Shown piece by piece: positions 8,137-18,169 of a stretch of 64,000 nt of DNA. Below the pieces are notes generated by a model that was not told where the DNA came from, made no database searches, and was given only the letters and a program-made list of their open reading frames with translations. The stretch lies in NCBI RefSeq assembly GCF_000633395.1, contig NZ_AYMU01000004.1, positions 124,001 through 188,000 of the forward strand, in the 5' to 3' direction. Position numbers and translations under genes: made by a program. Source of the stretch: Pseudomonas sp. PH1b (GTDB taxonomy: Bacteria > Pseudomonadota > Gammaproteobacteria > Pseudomonadales > Pseudomonadaceae). How positions within the stretch are numbered: the stretch's first letter is position 1; every line of letters begins with the position of its first letter.

Positions 8137-9338
8137 CGCAGCAACTCCAGGGCCTGGTCCAGGGCTTCGAAGAAGCGCTCCAGGTCTTCAGAGTCGTTGT
8201 ACAGCGCCAGCGACACGCGAATCGCACCGGTCAGGCCCAGCCCCTTGAACAGTGGCATGGCGCAGTGATGCCCGGCGCGCACGGCAATTCTTTGTTCGGT
8301 CAGCAGGTGCGCCAAGTCGGAGTTGTGCACCCCGTCGACCACGAAGCTGGCCAGGGCCAGTTTTGGCGTGCCCACCAGGCGGATGCCCTTGCGCGCCTGC
8401 AGGCCCTGCAACAGATAGGCGTGCAGCGCGCTTTCATGGGCGTTGACTGCGTCCTGGTCCAGGGTACCGAGGTAGTCGAGGGTGGCGCCCAGGCCAATGA
8501 CGCTGGCGATCGGCGGCGTACCAGCCTCGAAGCCCAGGGGCGCCGGCCGGAAACTGGCGTGCTGGTAGTCGGCGTCCTGGACCATCTCGCCACCAAACTG
8601 CCAGTGGTGCAGGCCCTTGAGCGCCTCATGACGGCCGAACAGCACGCCGACCCCGTCGGGGCCGTACAGCTTGTGGCTGGAAAAAACGTAGAAATCGCAG
8701 CCCAGGGCCTGTACATCGTGGCGCCCGTGGACCACGCCCTGGGCACCATCGACCACGGTCAGGGCGTCATGGGCCTTGGCCAGGGCCAGCAGTGGCGGCA
8801 GTGGCTGCCAGGCACCGAGCACGTTAGACAGCTGGCTTACCGCCAGCAGTCGGGTCCGTGGGCCGATCAGGTCGGCCGCAGCGTCGAGGTCGATCAAGCC
8901 GTCGGCGCCCAGGGGCAGGACCACCAGCTTGAGTGCGCGGCGCTGTGCCAACTGCTGCCAGGGCAGCAGGTTGGCGTGGTGTTCGAGGGCGCTGATGACC
9001 AGTTCATCGCCCGCTTGAAAATGGTGTTCCAGGCCGTAGGCCAGGAGATTCAGGGCACTGGTTGCGCCGTGGGTGAAGATGATCTGCCCGCTGTCACCGG
9101 TATTCAGCCATTGGCCGACCTTGCTGCGGCTGTCTTCGAACGCCTGGGTGGCGTGGGCGCCGGGCAGATGCTGTGCACGATGCACATTGGCCGTGCCATT
9201 GGCGTAGTAGTGCACCAGGGCGTCCAGCAGGGCCTGGGGCTTTTGCGTGGTGGCGGCGTTGTCCAGGTAGGTCTGGTCCTGGCGTTGCAGGGTGGCGATG
9301 GCCGGGAAGTCGGCGCGCCAGGGGGAGGGCACAAGCAT
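8133..9338 (-). CDS. csdA: Cysteine desulfurase CsdA
   Basis: PLP enzyme of 401 residues that removes sulfur from cysteine to give an enzyme persulfide and alanine. The PLP lysine is K223 in SSHKLYGP, and the persulfide cysteine is C359 in RAGHHCAMP, as in group II (SufS/CsdA-like) enzymes. The start at 9338 (MLVPSPW) matches family N-termini, although no clear Shine-Dalgarno is visible before it. Codons stay open for 46 more residues upstream through a hairpin-rich intergenic stretch that does not look coding. Confidence 0.94.
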   Translation of the reverse strand: MLVPSPWRADFPAIATLQRQDQTYLDNAATTQKPQALLDALVHYYANGTANVHRAQHLPGAHATQAFEDSRSKVGQWLNTGDSGQIIFTHGATSALNLLAYGLEHHFQAGDELVISALEHHANLLPWQQLAQRRALKLVVLPLGADGLIDLDAAADLIGPRTRLLAVSQLSNVLGAWQPLPPLLALAKAHDALTVVDGAQGVVHGRHDVQALGCDFYVFSSHKLYGPDGVGVLFGRHEALKGLHHWQFGGEMVQDADYQHASFRPAPLGFEAGTPPIASVIGLGATLDYLGTLDQDAVNAHESALHAYLLQGLQARKGIRLVGTPKLALASFVVDGVHNSDLAHLLTEQRIAVRAGHHCAMPLFKGLGLTGAIRVSLALYNDSEDLERFFEALDQALELLR

Positions 9339-9361
9339 GGTGGGAGGACTCGTTTGAACAG

Positions 9362-9518
9362 GCCGGGCGCTGATGATAAGCGCCCGGCAGGTTCCGATGA
9401 AACCGAATCGCTGCTTCGGCTCTGCAGGAAAACTGCCTGCGCTGCGACCAGGCGGCGCGTTGGGCGCCTTCGGCACTAAGCAGAAGCAGGCTCGGAATGC
9501 TCATGTAGGTCCCTACAC
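9362..9518. repeat. Hairpin-rich intergenic stretch between dapD and csdA
   Basis: The 236-base gap 9339-9574 contains a GC-rich hairpin, GCCGGGCGCT with AGCGCCCGGC (about 9361-9388). It also contains the inverted repeat TGTAGG-TC-CCTACA (9504-9517) beside CGCCTCCTCGCCGGC. The latter resembles a degenerate Pseudomonas repeat. No T-run follows either hairpin, so I do not call a terminator. Confidence 0.4.
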
Positions 9519-9574
9519 GCGCCTCCTCGCCGGCTTTTGCCTTGGCTGATCGCCCAGCGAGTTTTCCTACAGGC

Positions 9575-10609
9575 TTAGTTGTGAGCGTGCAGCGCTTCGT
9601 TCAGCTCGATCGCCGACTTGTGGGTCTTGCACTCCACGGCGCCGGTTTCCGAGTTGCGACGGAACAGCAGGTCCGGCTGGCCGGCCAGCTCACGGGCCTT
9701 GAGCACTTTCACCAGCTGGTTGTTTTCGTCCAGCAGCGCGACCTTGGTGCCGGCAGTCACGTACAGGCCCGACTCCACGGTGTTGCGGTCGCCCAGGGGG
9801 ATGCCGATGCCGGCGTTGGCGCCGATCAGGCAACCTTCGCCAACCTTGATCACGATGTTGCCGCCACCGGACAGGGTGCCCATGGTCGAGCAGCCACCGC
9901 CCAGGTCCGAGCCCTTGCCGACGAAGACGCCGGCCGAGACGCGGCCTTCGATCATGCCCGGGCCTTCGGTGCCGGCGTTGAAGTTGACGAAGCCTTCGTG
10001 CATCACGGTGGTGCCTTCGCCGATGTAGGCGCCCAGGCGGATCCGCGCGCTGTCAGCGATGCGCACGCCGCTCGGCACCACGTAGTCGGTCATTTTCGGG
10101 AACTTGTCCACCGAGAACACTTCCAGCAGCTCGCCGCGCAGGCGCGCTTCGAGTTGGCGCTCGGCCAGCTCGCCGAGGTCGATGGCGCCCTGGCTGGTCC
10201 AGGCCACGTTCGGCAACAGCGGGAACACCCCGGCCAGGCTCAGGCCGTGGGGCTTGACCAGGCGGTGGGACAGCAGGTGCAGCTTGAGGTAGGCCTCCGG
10301 GGTGGAGCTCAGCTGGGCGTCTTCAGCCAGCAGGGTGGCGACCAGCGGCTTGTGGCTCTCGGCCAGGCGGGTCAGCAGGGCGGCCTGGGTGGCGTCGATG
10401 CCTTTCAGGGCATCGGCCAGCTGCGCGGCCTGGGCGGTGGTGAAGGTGATGGCCTGGTTGCCTTCGCTGTAGCCCAGGATCGGCGCTACCGCAGCAAGGA
10501 TTTCGCTGGAAGGCTTGAGCAGTGGCGCGGCGTAGAACACTTCCAGCCAAGCGCCTTGACGGTTCTGGGTGCCGACACCGAATGCCAGGCTGAACAGGGT
10601 AGTGGACAT
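9575..10609 (-). CDS. dapD: Tetrahydrodipicolinate N-succinyltransferase
   Basis: Transfers succinyl from succinyl-CoA to tetrahydrodipicolinate, the committed step of the succinylase branch of diaminopimelate/lysine synthesis. The 344 residues match the longer Pseudomonas-type DapD. A unique N-terminal part (1-165) is followed by left-handed beta-helix hexapeptide repeats (about 170-290; for example IGANAGIGIPLGD) and a C-terminal cap. A gap of 33 bases separates it from the upstream ArsC-like gene, suggesting co-transcription. Confidence 0.96.
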   Translation of the reverse strand: MSTTLFSLAFGVGTQNRQGAWLEVFYAAPLLKPSSEILAAVAPILGYSEGNQAITFTTAQAAQLADALKGIDATQAALLTRLAESHKPLVATLLAEDAQLSSTPEAYLKLHLLSHRLVKPHGLSLAGVFPLLPNVAWTSQGAIDLGELAERQLEARLRGELLEVFSVDKFPKMTDYVVPSGVRIADSARIRLGAYIGEGTTVMHEGFVNFNAGTEGPGMIEGRVSAGVFVGKGSDLGGGCSTMGTLSGGGNIVIKVGEGCLIGANAGIGIPLGDRNTVESGLYVTAGTKVALLDENNQLVKVLKARELAGQPDLLFRRNSETGAVECKTHKSAIELNEALHAHN

Positions 10610-10642
10610 GCAGTTACCTCTTGCGAAATTGAGTGAGCAGGC

Positions 10643-11005
10643 TTACTGGAGCGCTGCCGCGTAAAGGTCTGGCTTGAAGCCAATCAGGGTCTTGTCACCG
10701 AGATCGAGCACCGGGCGCTTGATCATCGAGGGTTGCGCGAGCATCAGTTCAACGGCTTTCGCCTGGTCGAGATCGGCTTTGCTTTCGTCATCGAGTTTGC
10801 GAAAGGTCGTGCCCGCGCGGTTCAACACCACCTGCCAGCCGTGCTCGTCGCACCATTGGTTCAGGTGCTCACGGTCGATGCCGGAGGTCTTGTAGTCGTG
10901 GAAGTCATAGCTGACAGCGTGTTCATCGAGCCAGGTGCGCGCCTTTTTCATGGTGTCGCAGGCTTTGATGCCGAAAAGGTGCAACGTTTTGCTTGAAGCG
11001 GTCAA
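10643..11005 (-). CDS. ArsC/Spx-family thioredoxin-fold protein (YffB type)
   Basis: A 120-residue ArsC-like fold. A single N-terminal cysteine, C16 in GIKACDTMKKA, replaces the CxxC of thioredoxins, and the C-terminal part RPVLDLGDKTLIGFKPD is typical of the YffB subgroup. True arsenate reduction is unlikely; YffB-type proteins are thought to be glutathione-linked thiol enzymes of unclear substrate. It sits directly upstream of dapD, the usual Pseudomonas arrangement. Confidence 0.88.
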   Translation of the reverse strand: MTASSKTLHLFGIKACDTMKKARTWLDEHAVSYDFHDYKTSGIDREHLNQWCDEHGWQVVLNRAGTTFRKLDDESKADLDQAKAVELMLAQPSMIKRPVLDLGDKTLIGFKPDLYAAALQ

Positions 11006-11240
11006 GGAATTGCCCCCTTTGGAGTTGCTGGAGATAAAAGACCACGGATTATGCCACGACCGCGGCGCTTCGGCGTCGGCCTGAATTCGGCTTTGTCGCA
11101 GGTTATTGCAAGGCGCCCAGGCGGTTGCGACTTTTGTGCAGCGGTCGAGTGTGAGCTTAAGAGGCTAATATGGCACTTCGTCGGCGACTCTTCGCTCATA
11201 TATGTACGATTTTTCTTGTTAAGCCTTGGATTTTCGCTTT

Positions 11241-12887
11241 ATGCAAACCGCTTATACCGTGCTCATCCTGTTGATGCTGGTGAGCCTCTCGCGTCTTGTC
11301 GGGCGGGTGATCCCGCTGCCATTGCCCTTGGTGCAGATCGCTGCCGGGGCCTTGCTGGCCTGGCCGACCCTGGGTTTGCACGTGGCCCTGGACCCGGAAC
11401 TGTTTCTCTTCCTGTTCCTGCCGCCGTTGCTGTTTTCCGATGGCTGGCGCATGCCCAAGCGTGAGTTCTGGCGCCTGCGCGGGCCGATCCTGACCCTGGC
11501 GGTGGGCCTGGTGCTGTTCACCGTGGTCGGTGCCGGGTACTTCATTCACTGGCTGCTGCCGACCATTCCCCTGCCGGTGGCCTTTGCCCTGGCCGCGGTG
11601 CTCTCGCCCACGGACGCGGTGGCGGTTTCGGCCATTTCCCAGAACCGTCTGCCGACCCCCTTGATGCACATGCTGCAGGGCGAGGCCTTGATGAACGACG
11701 CCTCGGGCCTGGTGACCTTCAAGTTCGCCCTGGTGGCGGCCATCACCGGGGTGTTCTCCCTGGCCAATGCCAGCCTGACCTTTGTCCTGGTGGCGGTGGG
11801 CGGGCTGGCGGTCGGTGTGGCCTTGAGCTGGCTGGTGGGGCGCCTGCGGGCCTGGATGATCGCCCGTGGCTGGGATGACCCGGCGACCCACGTGGTGTTC
11901 ATGCTGCTGTTGCCCTTCGCGGCCTACGTCCTGGCTGAGCGCCTGGGCGCCTCGGGCATTCTCTCGGCGGTGGCGGCGGGGATGATGCAGAGCTGGCTCG
12001 ACCTGCTGCCGCGCCAGACCAGCACCCGACTGCTCAACCGCAGTGTCTGGTCGCTGCTGGAATTCGCCTTCAACGGCCTGATCTTCCTGCTCCTGGGGCT
12101 GCAACTGCCGGACATCATCAAGGCGGTGGTCAGTCACGAGACCTCGCTGTGGCCAACCCTGTTCTATCGCTGCCTGGATGTGGTGGCGATCTTCCTGGTG
12201 TTGCTGGTGCTGCGCTTCATCTGGGTGCAGAGCATCTGGCGTCTGTCCGGCCTGTTGCGGCGCTGGCGTGGCAAGGGTGAATTGACCCTGGTGCCGACGG
12301 CGCGCTCCTGCTGGCTGCTGACTGTGGGTGGGGTGCGTGGGGCGGTGACCCTGGCGGGCGTGATGTCGGTGCCCTTGTTCCTGGGGGCTGGGGAAGCGTT
12401 CCCGGAACGGGACCTGCTGATCTTCATCGCTGCCGGGGTGATTCTGCTGTCCTTGGTCGCGGCCTGTATCGCCTTGCCTTTGCTGTTGCGCGGCATCCCC
12501 AAGAGTCCGGACGACAAGCGTCGAGGCGAGGTGCGTGATGCCTGGCGCAAGACCGCCGAAGCGGCGATCCATGCCCTGGAGGCCGAAGAAGTGGCCGAAG
12601 GCACCGAGGCCCCGGATGCGGCGCAGGCGGCCCTGGCCACCGAGCTCAAGGGGCGCCTGATGGCCGAGTACCGGCATCAGTTGGAGGTCTATAACGATTC
12701 GGCCGAGGCCCAGGCCATGGCGTTGCAGATGGACCTGCTGGAGCGGCGCCTGCGGCTCAAGGCCTTGCGCGCGCAACGCTTGGAGTTGTACCGACTGAGC
12801 CGGCATCACCAGATTGGTGACGATGTGCTGCGCGAGGTATTGGCGGACCTGGATTTGAGCGAGGCCAATCTGGGGCAGGTGAAGTGA
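11241..12887 (+). CDS. CPA1 family Na+/H+ antiporter
   Basis: Integral membrane protein of 548 residues, probably exchanging Na+ or K+ for H+. About 12 hydrophobic spans fill residues 1-440. The CPA1 signatures SPTDAVAV (122-129, D125) and GEALMNDASG (147-156) contain the expected transport acids. A charged, helical cytoplasmic tail (about 460-548) is rich in Glu, Arg and Leu. A TTG at 11226 could extend the N-terminus by five residues, and the ribosome site is weak for both. The 235-base upstream gap holds no other recognisable gene. Confidence 0.9.
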   Translation: MQTAYTVLILLMLVSLSRLVGRVIPLPLPLVQIAAGALLAWPTLGLHVALDPELFLFLFLPPLLFSDGWRMPKREFWRLRGPILTLAVGLVLFTVVGAGYFIHWLLPTIPLPVAFALAAVLSPTDAVAVSAISQNRLPTPLMHMLQGEALMNDASGLVTFKFALVAAITGVFSLANASLTFVLVAVGGLAVGVALSWLVGRLRAWMIARGWDDPATHVVFMLLLPFAAYVLAERLGASGILSAVAAGMMQSWLDLLPRQTSTRLLNRSVWSLLEFAFNGLIFLLLGLQLPDIIKAVVSHETSLWPTLFYRCLDVVAIFLVLLVLRFIWVQSIWRLSGLLRRWRGKGELTLVPTARSCWLLTVGGVRGAVTLAGVMSVPLFLGAGEAFPERDLLIFIAAGVILLSLVAACIALPLLLRGIPKSPDDKRRGEVRDAWRKTAEAAIHALEAEEVAEGTEAPDAAQAALATELKGRLMAEYRHQLEVYNDSAEAQAMALQMDLLERRLRLKALRAQRLELYRLSRHHQIGDDVLREVLADLDLSEANLGQVK

Positions 12888-12900
12888 GCGGATGACGCTT

Positions 12901-12953
12901 TCGCCGGCAAGCCGGCTCCTACAGCGGGGATGTAGGAGCCGGCTTGCCGGCGA
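12901..12953. repeat. Perfect REPIN
   Basis: Two exact inverted 22-base REP arms (12901-12922 and 12932-12953; cores GCCGGCAAGCCGGCTCCTAC and its complement) are separated by nine bases. They lie between the convergent ends of the antiporter and dapC genes. It could serve as a bidirectional mRNA end structure. Confidence 0.92.
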
Positions 12954-12959
12954 AGGCCC

Positions 12960-14159
12960 TCAAGCGCGACGCAACACGAAGTCGCGAATTCGCTCGGCGG
13001 CTTCCACGCACTCCGCCAGCGGCGCAACCAACGCCATGCGCAAGCGCCCGGCGCCCGGGTTGGTACCGTCCACATCCCGCGACAGATAAGAGCCCGGCAC
13101 CACGGTCACGTGCTCCTGCTCGAACAGGTCGCGGCAGAAGGCCGCGTCATCCCCGGCCACGTTCGGCCACAGGTAGAAGCTGCCATCCGGGCGTTGCACG
13201 TCCAGTACCGGCGCGAGGATCGCCAGCACGGCGTCGAACTTCTCGCGGTACAGGGCGCGGTTGGCGCGCACGTGTACTTCATCGTTCCAGGCGGCGACGC
13301 TGGCCAGTTGGGTTTGCACCGGCATGGCGCAGCCGTGGTAAGTGCGGTACAGCAGGAAGCCCTTGAGGATGTCCGCGTCGCCAGCGACGAAGCCCGAGCG
13401 CAGGCCCGGCAGGTTGGAGCGCTTGGACAAGCTGTGGAACACCACGCAGCGCTTGAAGTCCTGGCGGCCCAGTTCGGCGCAGGCGCTGAGCAGGCCCGGC
13501 GGTGGGGTCTGCTCGTCGAAGTACAGCTCGCTGTAGCACTCGTCGGCCGCGATCACGAAGTCATGTTCGTCCGCCAGGGCGATCAGCTTCTTCAGGGTGT
13601 CCATCGGGATCAACGCGCCGGTAGGGTTGCCCGGTGAGCACAGGAAGAGGATCTGGCAGCGCTGCCAGATCTCGGCCGGCACGGCGTCGAAGTCCGGGTT
13701 GAAGCCGTTTTCGTCCAGGCAGGGCAGGTAGTGGGGCTTGGCTCCGGCGAGGAAGGCCGCGCCTTCGTAGATCTGATAGAAGGGGTTGGGGCTGACCACC
13801 AGGGCATCGTCGCCGCGGTTGACCACGGTCTGGGTGAAGGCAAACAGCGCTTCGCGGGTGCCGTTCACCGGCAACACGTTGCGCGCCGGATCGATCCAGC
13901 CGGTTGGAACGCCAAAGCGTCGTTCGCACCAGCCGGCAATGGCTTCGCGCAGGGCCGGGATGCCCAGGGTGGTGGGGTAGACCGCCATCTGCTCAAGGTT
14001 GTTGGCCAGGGCTTCGGCGACGAAGCTTGGCGAGCGGTGCTTGGGTTCGCCGATGGACAGGGCGATCGGACGCTTGTCCGGGTTGGGCGTCACGCTGCCG
14101 AGCAAGGCGCGAAGCTTTTCGAACGGGTAGGGCTGCAACTGGTTCAGAGCGTTGTTCAT
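12960..14159 (-). CDS. dapC: Succinyldiaminopimelate transaminase
   Basis: Class I/II PLP aminotransferase of 399 residues that makes N-succinyl-LL-diaminopimelate from the keto precursor with glutamate. PLP-binding features include NPFYQIY (125-131), CSPGNPTG (174-181) and the Schiff-base lysine K246 in HSLSKRSNLPG. Location next to glnD and the rpsB region matches P. aeruginosa DapC. It is 39 bases downstream of glnD on the same strand and may be read from the same transcript. Confidence 0.94.
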   Translation of the reverse strand: MNNALNQLQPYPFEKLRALLGSVTPNPDKRPIALSIGEPKHRSPSFVAEALANNLEQMAVYPTTLGIPALREAIAGWCERRFGVPTGWIDPARNVLPVNGTREALFAFTQTVVNRGDDALVVSPNPFYQIYEGAAFLAGAKPHYLPCLDENGFNPDFDAVPAEIWQRCQILFLCSPGNPTGALIPMDTLKKLIALADEHDFVIAADECYSELYFDEQTPPPGLLSACAELGRQDFKRCVVFHSLSKRSNLPGLRSGFVAGDADILKGFLLYRTYHGCAMPVQTQLASVAAWNDEVHVRANRALYREKFDAVLAILAPVLDVQRPDGSFYLWPNVAGDDAAFCRDLFEQEHVTVVPGSYLSRDVDGTNPGAGRLRMALVAPLAECVEAAERIRDFVLRRA

Positions 14160-14198
14160 CGGTGCGGTATCTCACACAAGGCGGCGGTTCATGACCTG

Positions 14199-16901
14199 TC
14201 AGATGCTCAGGCGGGTCATTTCGATAGTCGGTTCGTGGCGGACGCTCAACTGTTCGACGATCGCATCCTGCAAGCGGCTGCACAGCTGGGGGTCGGATAA
14301 GGGCTGGTTGTGCGCGTCGGTGATGAAGAACACGTCTTCCACGCGCTCGCCCAGGGTGGCGATCTTGGCGTTCTGCAGCGACAGGTCGAACTCCAGGAAG
14401 ATCTTGCCGATTCGCGCCAGGAGGCCCGGGCGGTCCGGGGCGCTCAGTTCCAGCACGGTGACCGGGCGCTGGGCGTCGTTGTGGATGGTCACCTCGGGTT
14501 CGAAGGCAAAATGCTTGAGCTGGCGCGGCACTCGACGCTGGATGATGGTTGGATAGTCGTCGGGGTTGCGCAGTGCCTCGGTCAGGCCTTTGCGGATCTG
14601 TTCGACCCGCTCGGGGTTGTTGCCGATGGACTCGCCGTCGTTGTCCAGGACGATGTAGGTGTCGAGGGTGAACTGGCTGCTGGAAGTGATGATCCGTGCG
14701 TCGTGGATGTTCAGGTTGAGCTGGTCCATGGCGGCTACGGTCACGGCGAAGAAGTCGTGCTGGTCCGGGGCGTAGATGAAGATCTGGGTGCCGCCCTCGA
14801 ATTCGCGCTGGGCGATTTCCTTGATCAGCACCAGCGGGCCGCCGTCGGCCGGTTGCTGGAGGATCGCATCACTGTGCCAGGCCACGTCGCCGGCGGTATG
14901 GCGCAGGAAATAGTCGTCGCCCAATTGCGACCAGAGTTGCTCGACCTCGTCCGGATCGGTGCCATTGCGCACCAGGATGTCCAGGGCGGCGCTCTGGGTC
15001 TGGCGGATCTGCTCTTCCCGGTCCACCGGGTTTTCCAGGCCGCGGCGCAGGGCGCGCTTGGTCTCGGTGTAGAGCTGGCGCAGCAGGCTGGCGCGCCAGG
15101 AGTTCCACAAGGTCGGGTTGGTGGCGTAGATGTCGGCGACGGTCAGCACATAGAGGTAGTCAAGATGGGTCTGGTCGACCACGAACTGTGCGAAGTCGTG
15201 GATCACCTGCGGGTCGGACAGGTCCTTGCGCTGGGCGGTGGTGGACATCACCAGGTGGTTCTGCACCAGCCAGACAATCAGCCGGGTGTCCCATTGTGGC
15301 AACTGATGGCGCACGCAGAAGGCTTCGGCGTCCACCGCACCGATTTCCGAGTGGTCGCCGTGCCGGCCCTTGCCGATGTCGTGGTACAGGCCGGCCAGGT
15401 AGATCAGCTCGGGCTTGGGCAGCTTGCCCATGAGCTTGCTGGCCAGGGGGAATTTCTCCGAGATCGGCGTGTACTGCATTTTGCGCAGGTGCTTGATCAG
15501 GTTCAGCGTATGGGCGTCCACGGTATAGATGTGGAACAGGTCGTGCTGCATCTGCCCGACGATGAAGCCGAACTCCGGCAGGTAGCGTCCGAGAATGCCG
15601 TAGCGGTTCATCCGGCGCAGGTTGCGGTGAATGCCGATCTCGCACTTGAACAGCTCGATGAACAGGCTGGTGTTGCGGATGTCGTGACGGAAGTCGTCGT
15701 CGATCAGGTGCCGGTGCTCGCGCAGCAGGCGGATGGTGTCAGCACGCACGCCCTTGATTTCCGGGTGCTGGGCCATCAGCACGAAGATTTCCAGCATGGC
15801 GAACGGCGTGCGCTTGAACACGTTGTCGTTGATCGCCTCGATGTAACCATCGTGCAGCTGGAAGCGCGGGTTGATCGGTTGCGGCGGGGCCTCGTCATCG
15901 GGGGCGAGGATCACCTCTTCGAAGTGCTGGATGATCAGGTCGCTCAACTGGGCGATGCTCATCACCACCCGGTAGTACTGCTGCATGAAGCTTTCGATGG
16001 ATTGCTTGGCGTCATCGCCTTCGAAGCCCAGCAGGGTGGCGATGGAGCGCTGATGGTCGAGCAGCAGGCGGTCTTCGGAGCGCCCGGCGAGCATGTGCAG
16101 GGCGTACCGCACCTTCCACAGGAACTCCTGGGACGAGGCCAGCAGGGCGTTCTCGCTTTCCACCAGGAACCCTTCGCCGGCCAGGGCTCGCAGGTTCAGG
16201 GTGCCGTACTGGCGCCGGGCGACCCAGAGGATGGTCTGGATATCCCGCAGGCCACCCGGGGAGCCTTTGACGTTGGGTTCCAGGTTGTATTCGGTGTCGT
16301 TGTACTTGTGATGCCGGGCCTTCTGCTCGGCGCGCTTGGCCAGGAAGAAGTCCTTGCTCGGCCACATGTGCGCGGTGCTGGTGACTTCCAGCATGCGCTG
16401 GCGCAGGTGCTCGGGGCCGGCGATGGTGCGACTTTCCATCAGGTTGGTGATCACCGTCAGGTCGGCCCGCGCCTCTTCGACGCACTCGTCCACCGAGCGC
16501 ACGCTTTGCCCGACTTCCAGGCCGATGTCCCAGAGCAGGGTCAGAAAACGTTCGATGGAGTCGCGGAAGATTTCGTGATCGGCGCTGTCCAGGAGGATCA
16601 GCAGGTCGATATCGGAGTAGGGGTGCAGTTCGCCGCGACCGTAGCCGCCGACCGCCACCAGAGCGATGTCGGCGTCCTCGCTCCAGCTGAACTGATCCCA
16701 GGCCTTTTGCAGGATGTTATCGATGAACCAGGCGCGGTCTTCGATCAGCCGGCGGATCTCCCGCCCACTGCGAAAGCGGGTATCGAGCACTTCCCGTGCC
16801 TGACGAATGGCCTTCTTGAACGCGGCGATGGGGCTGGCTTTCAGCGCCAGTTCCGCCTGGAACTGACCACGGTCGAAGAGTTCGGGATCCACCTGCGGCA
16901 T
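14199..16901 (-). CDS. glnD: PII uridylyltransferase / uridylyl-removing enzyme
   Basis: Bifunctional sensor of glutamine that uridylylates PII proteins when nitrogen is scarce and removes UMP when glutamine is high. Its 900 residues show the full order. A nucleotidyltransferase domain has [15 protein letters not shown] (85-99, D97 and D99). An HD domain in the middle carries [14 protein letters not shown]. Two C-terminal ACT domains (about 705-780 and 815-895) bind glutamine. It lies between map and dapC as in P. aeruginosa. Confidence 0.97.
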   Translation of the reverse strand: MPQVDPELFDRGQFQAELALKASPIAAFKKAIRQAREVLDTRFRSGREIRRLIEDRAWFIDNILQKAWDQFSWSEDADIALVAVGGYGRGELHPYSDIDLLILLDSADHEIFRDSIERFLTLLWDIGLEVGQSVRSVDECVEEARADLTVITNLMESRTIAGPEHLRQRMLEVTSTAHMWPSKDFFLAKRAEQKARHHKYNDTEYNLEPNVKGSPGGLRDIQTILWVARRQYGTLNLRALAGEGFLVESENALLASSQEFLWKVRYALHMLAGRSEDRLLLDHQRSIATLLGFEGDDAKQSIESFMQQYYRVVMSIAQLSDLIIQHFEEVILAPDDEAPPQPINPRFQLHDGYIEAINDNVFKRTPFAMLEIFVLMAQHPEIKGVRADTIRLLREHRHLIDDDFRHDIRNTSLFIELFKCEIGIHRNLRRMNRYGILGRYLPEFGFIVGQMQHDLFHIYTVDAHTLNLIKHLRKMQYTPISEKFPLASKLMGKLPKPELIYLAGLYHDIGKGRHGDHSEIGAVDAEAFCVRHQLPQWDTRLIVWLVQNHLVMSTTAQRKDLSDPQVIHDFAQFVVDQTHLDYLYVLTVADIYATNPTLWNSWRASLLRQLYTETKRALRRGLENPVDREEQIRQTQSAALDILVRNGTDPDEVEQLWSQLGDDYFLRHTAGDVAWHSDAILQQPADGGPLVLIKEIAQREFEGGTQIFIYAPDQHDFFAVTVAAMDQLNLNIHDARIITSSSQFTLDTYIVLDNDGESIGNNPERVEQIRKGLTEALRNPDDYPTIIQRRVPRQLKHFAFEPEVTIHNDAQRPVTVLELSAPDRPGLLARIGKIFLEFDLSLQNAKIATLGERVEDVFFITDAHNQPLSDPQLCSRLQDAIVEQLSVRHEPTIEMTRLSI

Positions 16902-16980
16902 CGATCGGCTTTCCTTTCTATCTATAAGGTCGGGACGCGGCGCTTGGGTCTGTCACCCTGCGGCGACAGACCCCGGGGAG

Positions 16981-17763
16981 TCAGGCAGAAACCCGGGCGA
17001 TGGTGTCGTCGCTGCGCAGGGTGAAGATCTCGTAGCCGGTCTCGGTCACCAGCAGGGTGTGTTCCCACTGTGCCGAAAGCTTGCGGTCCTTGGTGATGGC
17101 GGTCCAGCCGTCGCCCAGCACCTTGGTGTCGGCCTTGCCCTGGTTGATCATCGGCTCGATGGTGAAGGTCATGCCGGCCTTGAGTTCCATGCCGGTGCCC
17201 GCACGCCCGTAGTGCAGGATCTGCGGCTCTTCGTGGAACACCTTGCCGATGCCGTGGCCGCAGAACTCGCGGACCACCGAAAAACCGTTCTTTTCCGCGT
17301 GCTTCTGGATCACTTCACCGATGTCGCCCAGGCGGCAGCCCGGCTTGACCAGTTCGATGGCCTTGTACATGCATTCCTGGGTGATCTGCGACAGGCGCTC
17401 GGCCCACACCGGCACGCTGCCGACGTGGAACATGCGGCTGGTATCGCCGTGGTAGCCGTCCTTGATCACAGTGACGTCTATGTTCAGGGTGTCGCCATCC
17501 TTCAGCGGCTTCTCGTTGGGAATGCCGTGGCACACCACGTGGTTGATCGAGGTGCAGATGGACTTGGGGAACCCCTTGTAATTCAGCGGGGCAGGGATCG
17601 CACCCTGCACATTGACGATGTAGTCATGGCAGATGCGGTCCAGTTCTTCGGTGGTCACACCGGGTTTGACATGCTCGGCAATCATTTCCAGCACGTCGGC
17701 GGCCAGTTTGCCGGCGACACGCATTTTGGCGATGTCCTCGGGAGTTTTGAGGGTGACGGTCAT
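16981..17763 (-). CDS. map: Methionine aminopeptidase, type I
   Basis: Removes the initiator methionine from nascent proteins at the ribosome. The 260 residues carry all five metal ligands: D96, D107, H170, E203 and E234. The start at 17763 follows AAGAGAG; an in-frame ATG 36 bases upstream is less likely because family members begin near MTVTLKTPED. The gene is divergent from rpsB, as in most gammaproteobacteria. Confidence 0.97.
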   Translation of the reverse strand: MTVTLKTPEDIAKMRVAGKLAADVLEMIAEHVKPGVTTEELDRICHDYIVNVQGAIPAPLNYKGFPKSICTSINHVVCHGIPNEKPLKDGDTLNIDVTVIKDGYHGDTSRMFHVGSVPVWAERLSQITQECMYKAIELVKPGCRLGDIGEVIQKHAEKNGFSVVREFCGHGIGKVFHEEPQILHYGRAGTGMELKAGMTFTIEPMINQGKADTKVLGDGWTAITKDRKLSAQWEHTLLVTETGYEIFTLRSDDTIARVSA

Positions 17764-18021
17764 ACAGGCTCTCTTGACGCTCAGGGGCGCGATAAACACG
17801 GAATGGCTTGAAAACCTGCAGTTGCAAAGCGGGGCCTACGGTGGGCCGGTGAGGTTTTCAGAAGCCGCAAAGGTGCGATTCTAACAGACGGCCAGCGTAA
17901 ATCTGAGGTTCTGCTGGCGCTTCTCTCTATACAATGGTGCATTCTGGCGCGATTCCAAGGGCGGGGCAAAAAGTGCACGGATCAGTGGATGTGAATCCGG
18001 GTTCCGTTTTCGCCCTTGCTG

Positions 18022-18163
18022 TGGTATAAAATGCGCCGCTTTCCGGGGATGCCCCGAAAAGCCCAAACCCACACACGTGTCGACACGATGACCTGGGTGC
18101 CCTCAGCACAAGCTGTTGGTTGGTCATTGGGATACGTGGAGGCCTAACCCGACTTATTAAGGA
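18022..18163 (+). promoter_or_regulatory. rpsB promoter and structured leader
   Basis: The 406-base map-rpsB gap (17764-18169) holds no gene. TGG followed by TATAAA (18022-18030) forms an extended -10. Downstream are a CGGGG-AUG-CCCCG hairpin (about 18043-18055) and a second stem pairing AUGACC (18088-18093) with GGUCAU (18122-18127). In gammaproteobacteria the rpsB leader is known to bind ribosomal protein S2 for autogenous control, so the structure probably has that role. The role is inferred. Confidence 0.6.
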
Positions 18164-18169
18164 ACTATC

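Noticed and set aside
9362..9388. GC-rich hairpin before csdA as a terminator
   Set aside because: No T-run on either strand; listed only as a hairpin.
11196..12809. Minus-strand open frame of 537 codons, rich in His and Gln
   Set aside because: Antisense to the CPA1 antiporter; low-complexity shadow.
14310..17024. Plus-strand open frame of 904 codons
   Set aside because: Antisense shadow of glnD; composition and lack of motifs fit a codon-bias artefact.
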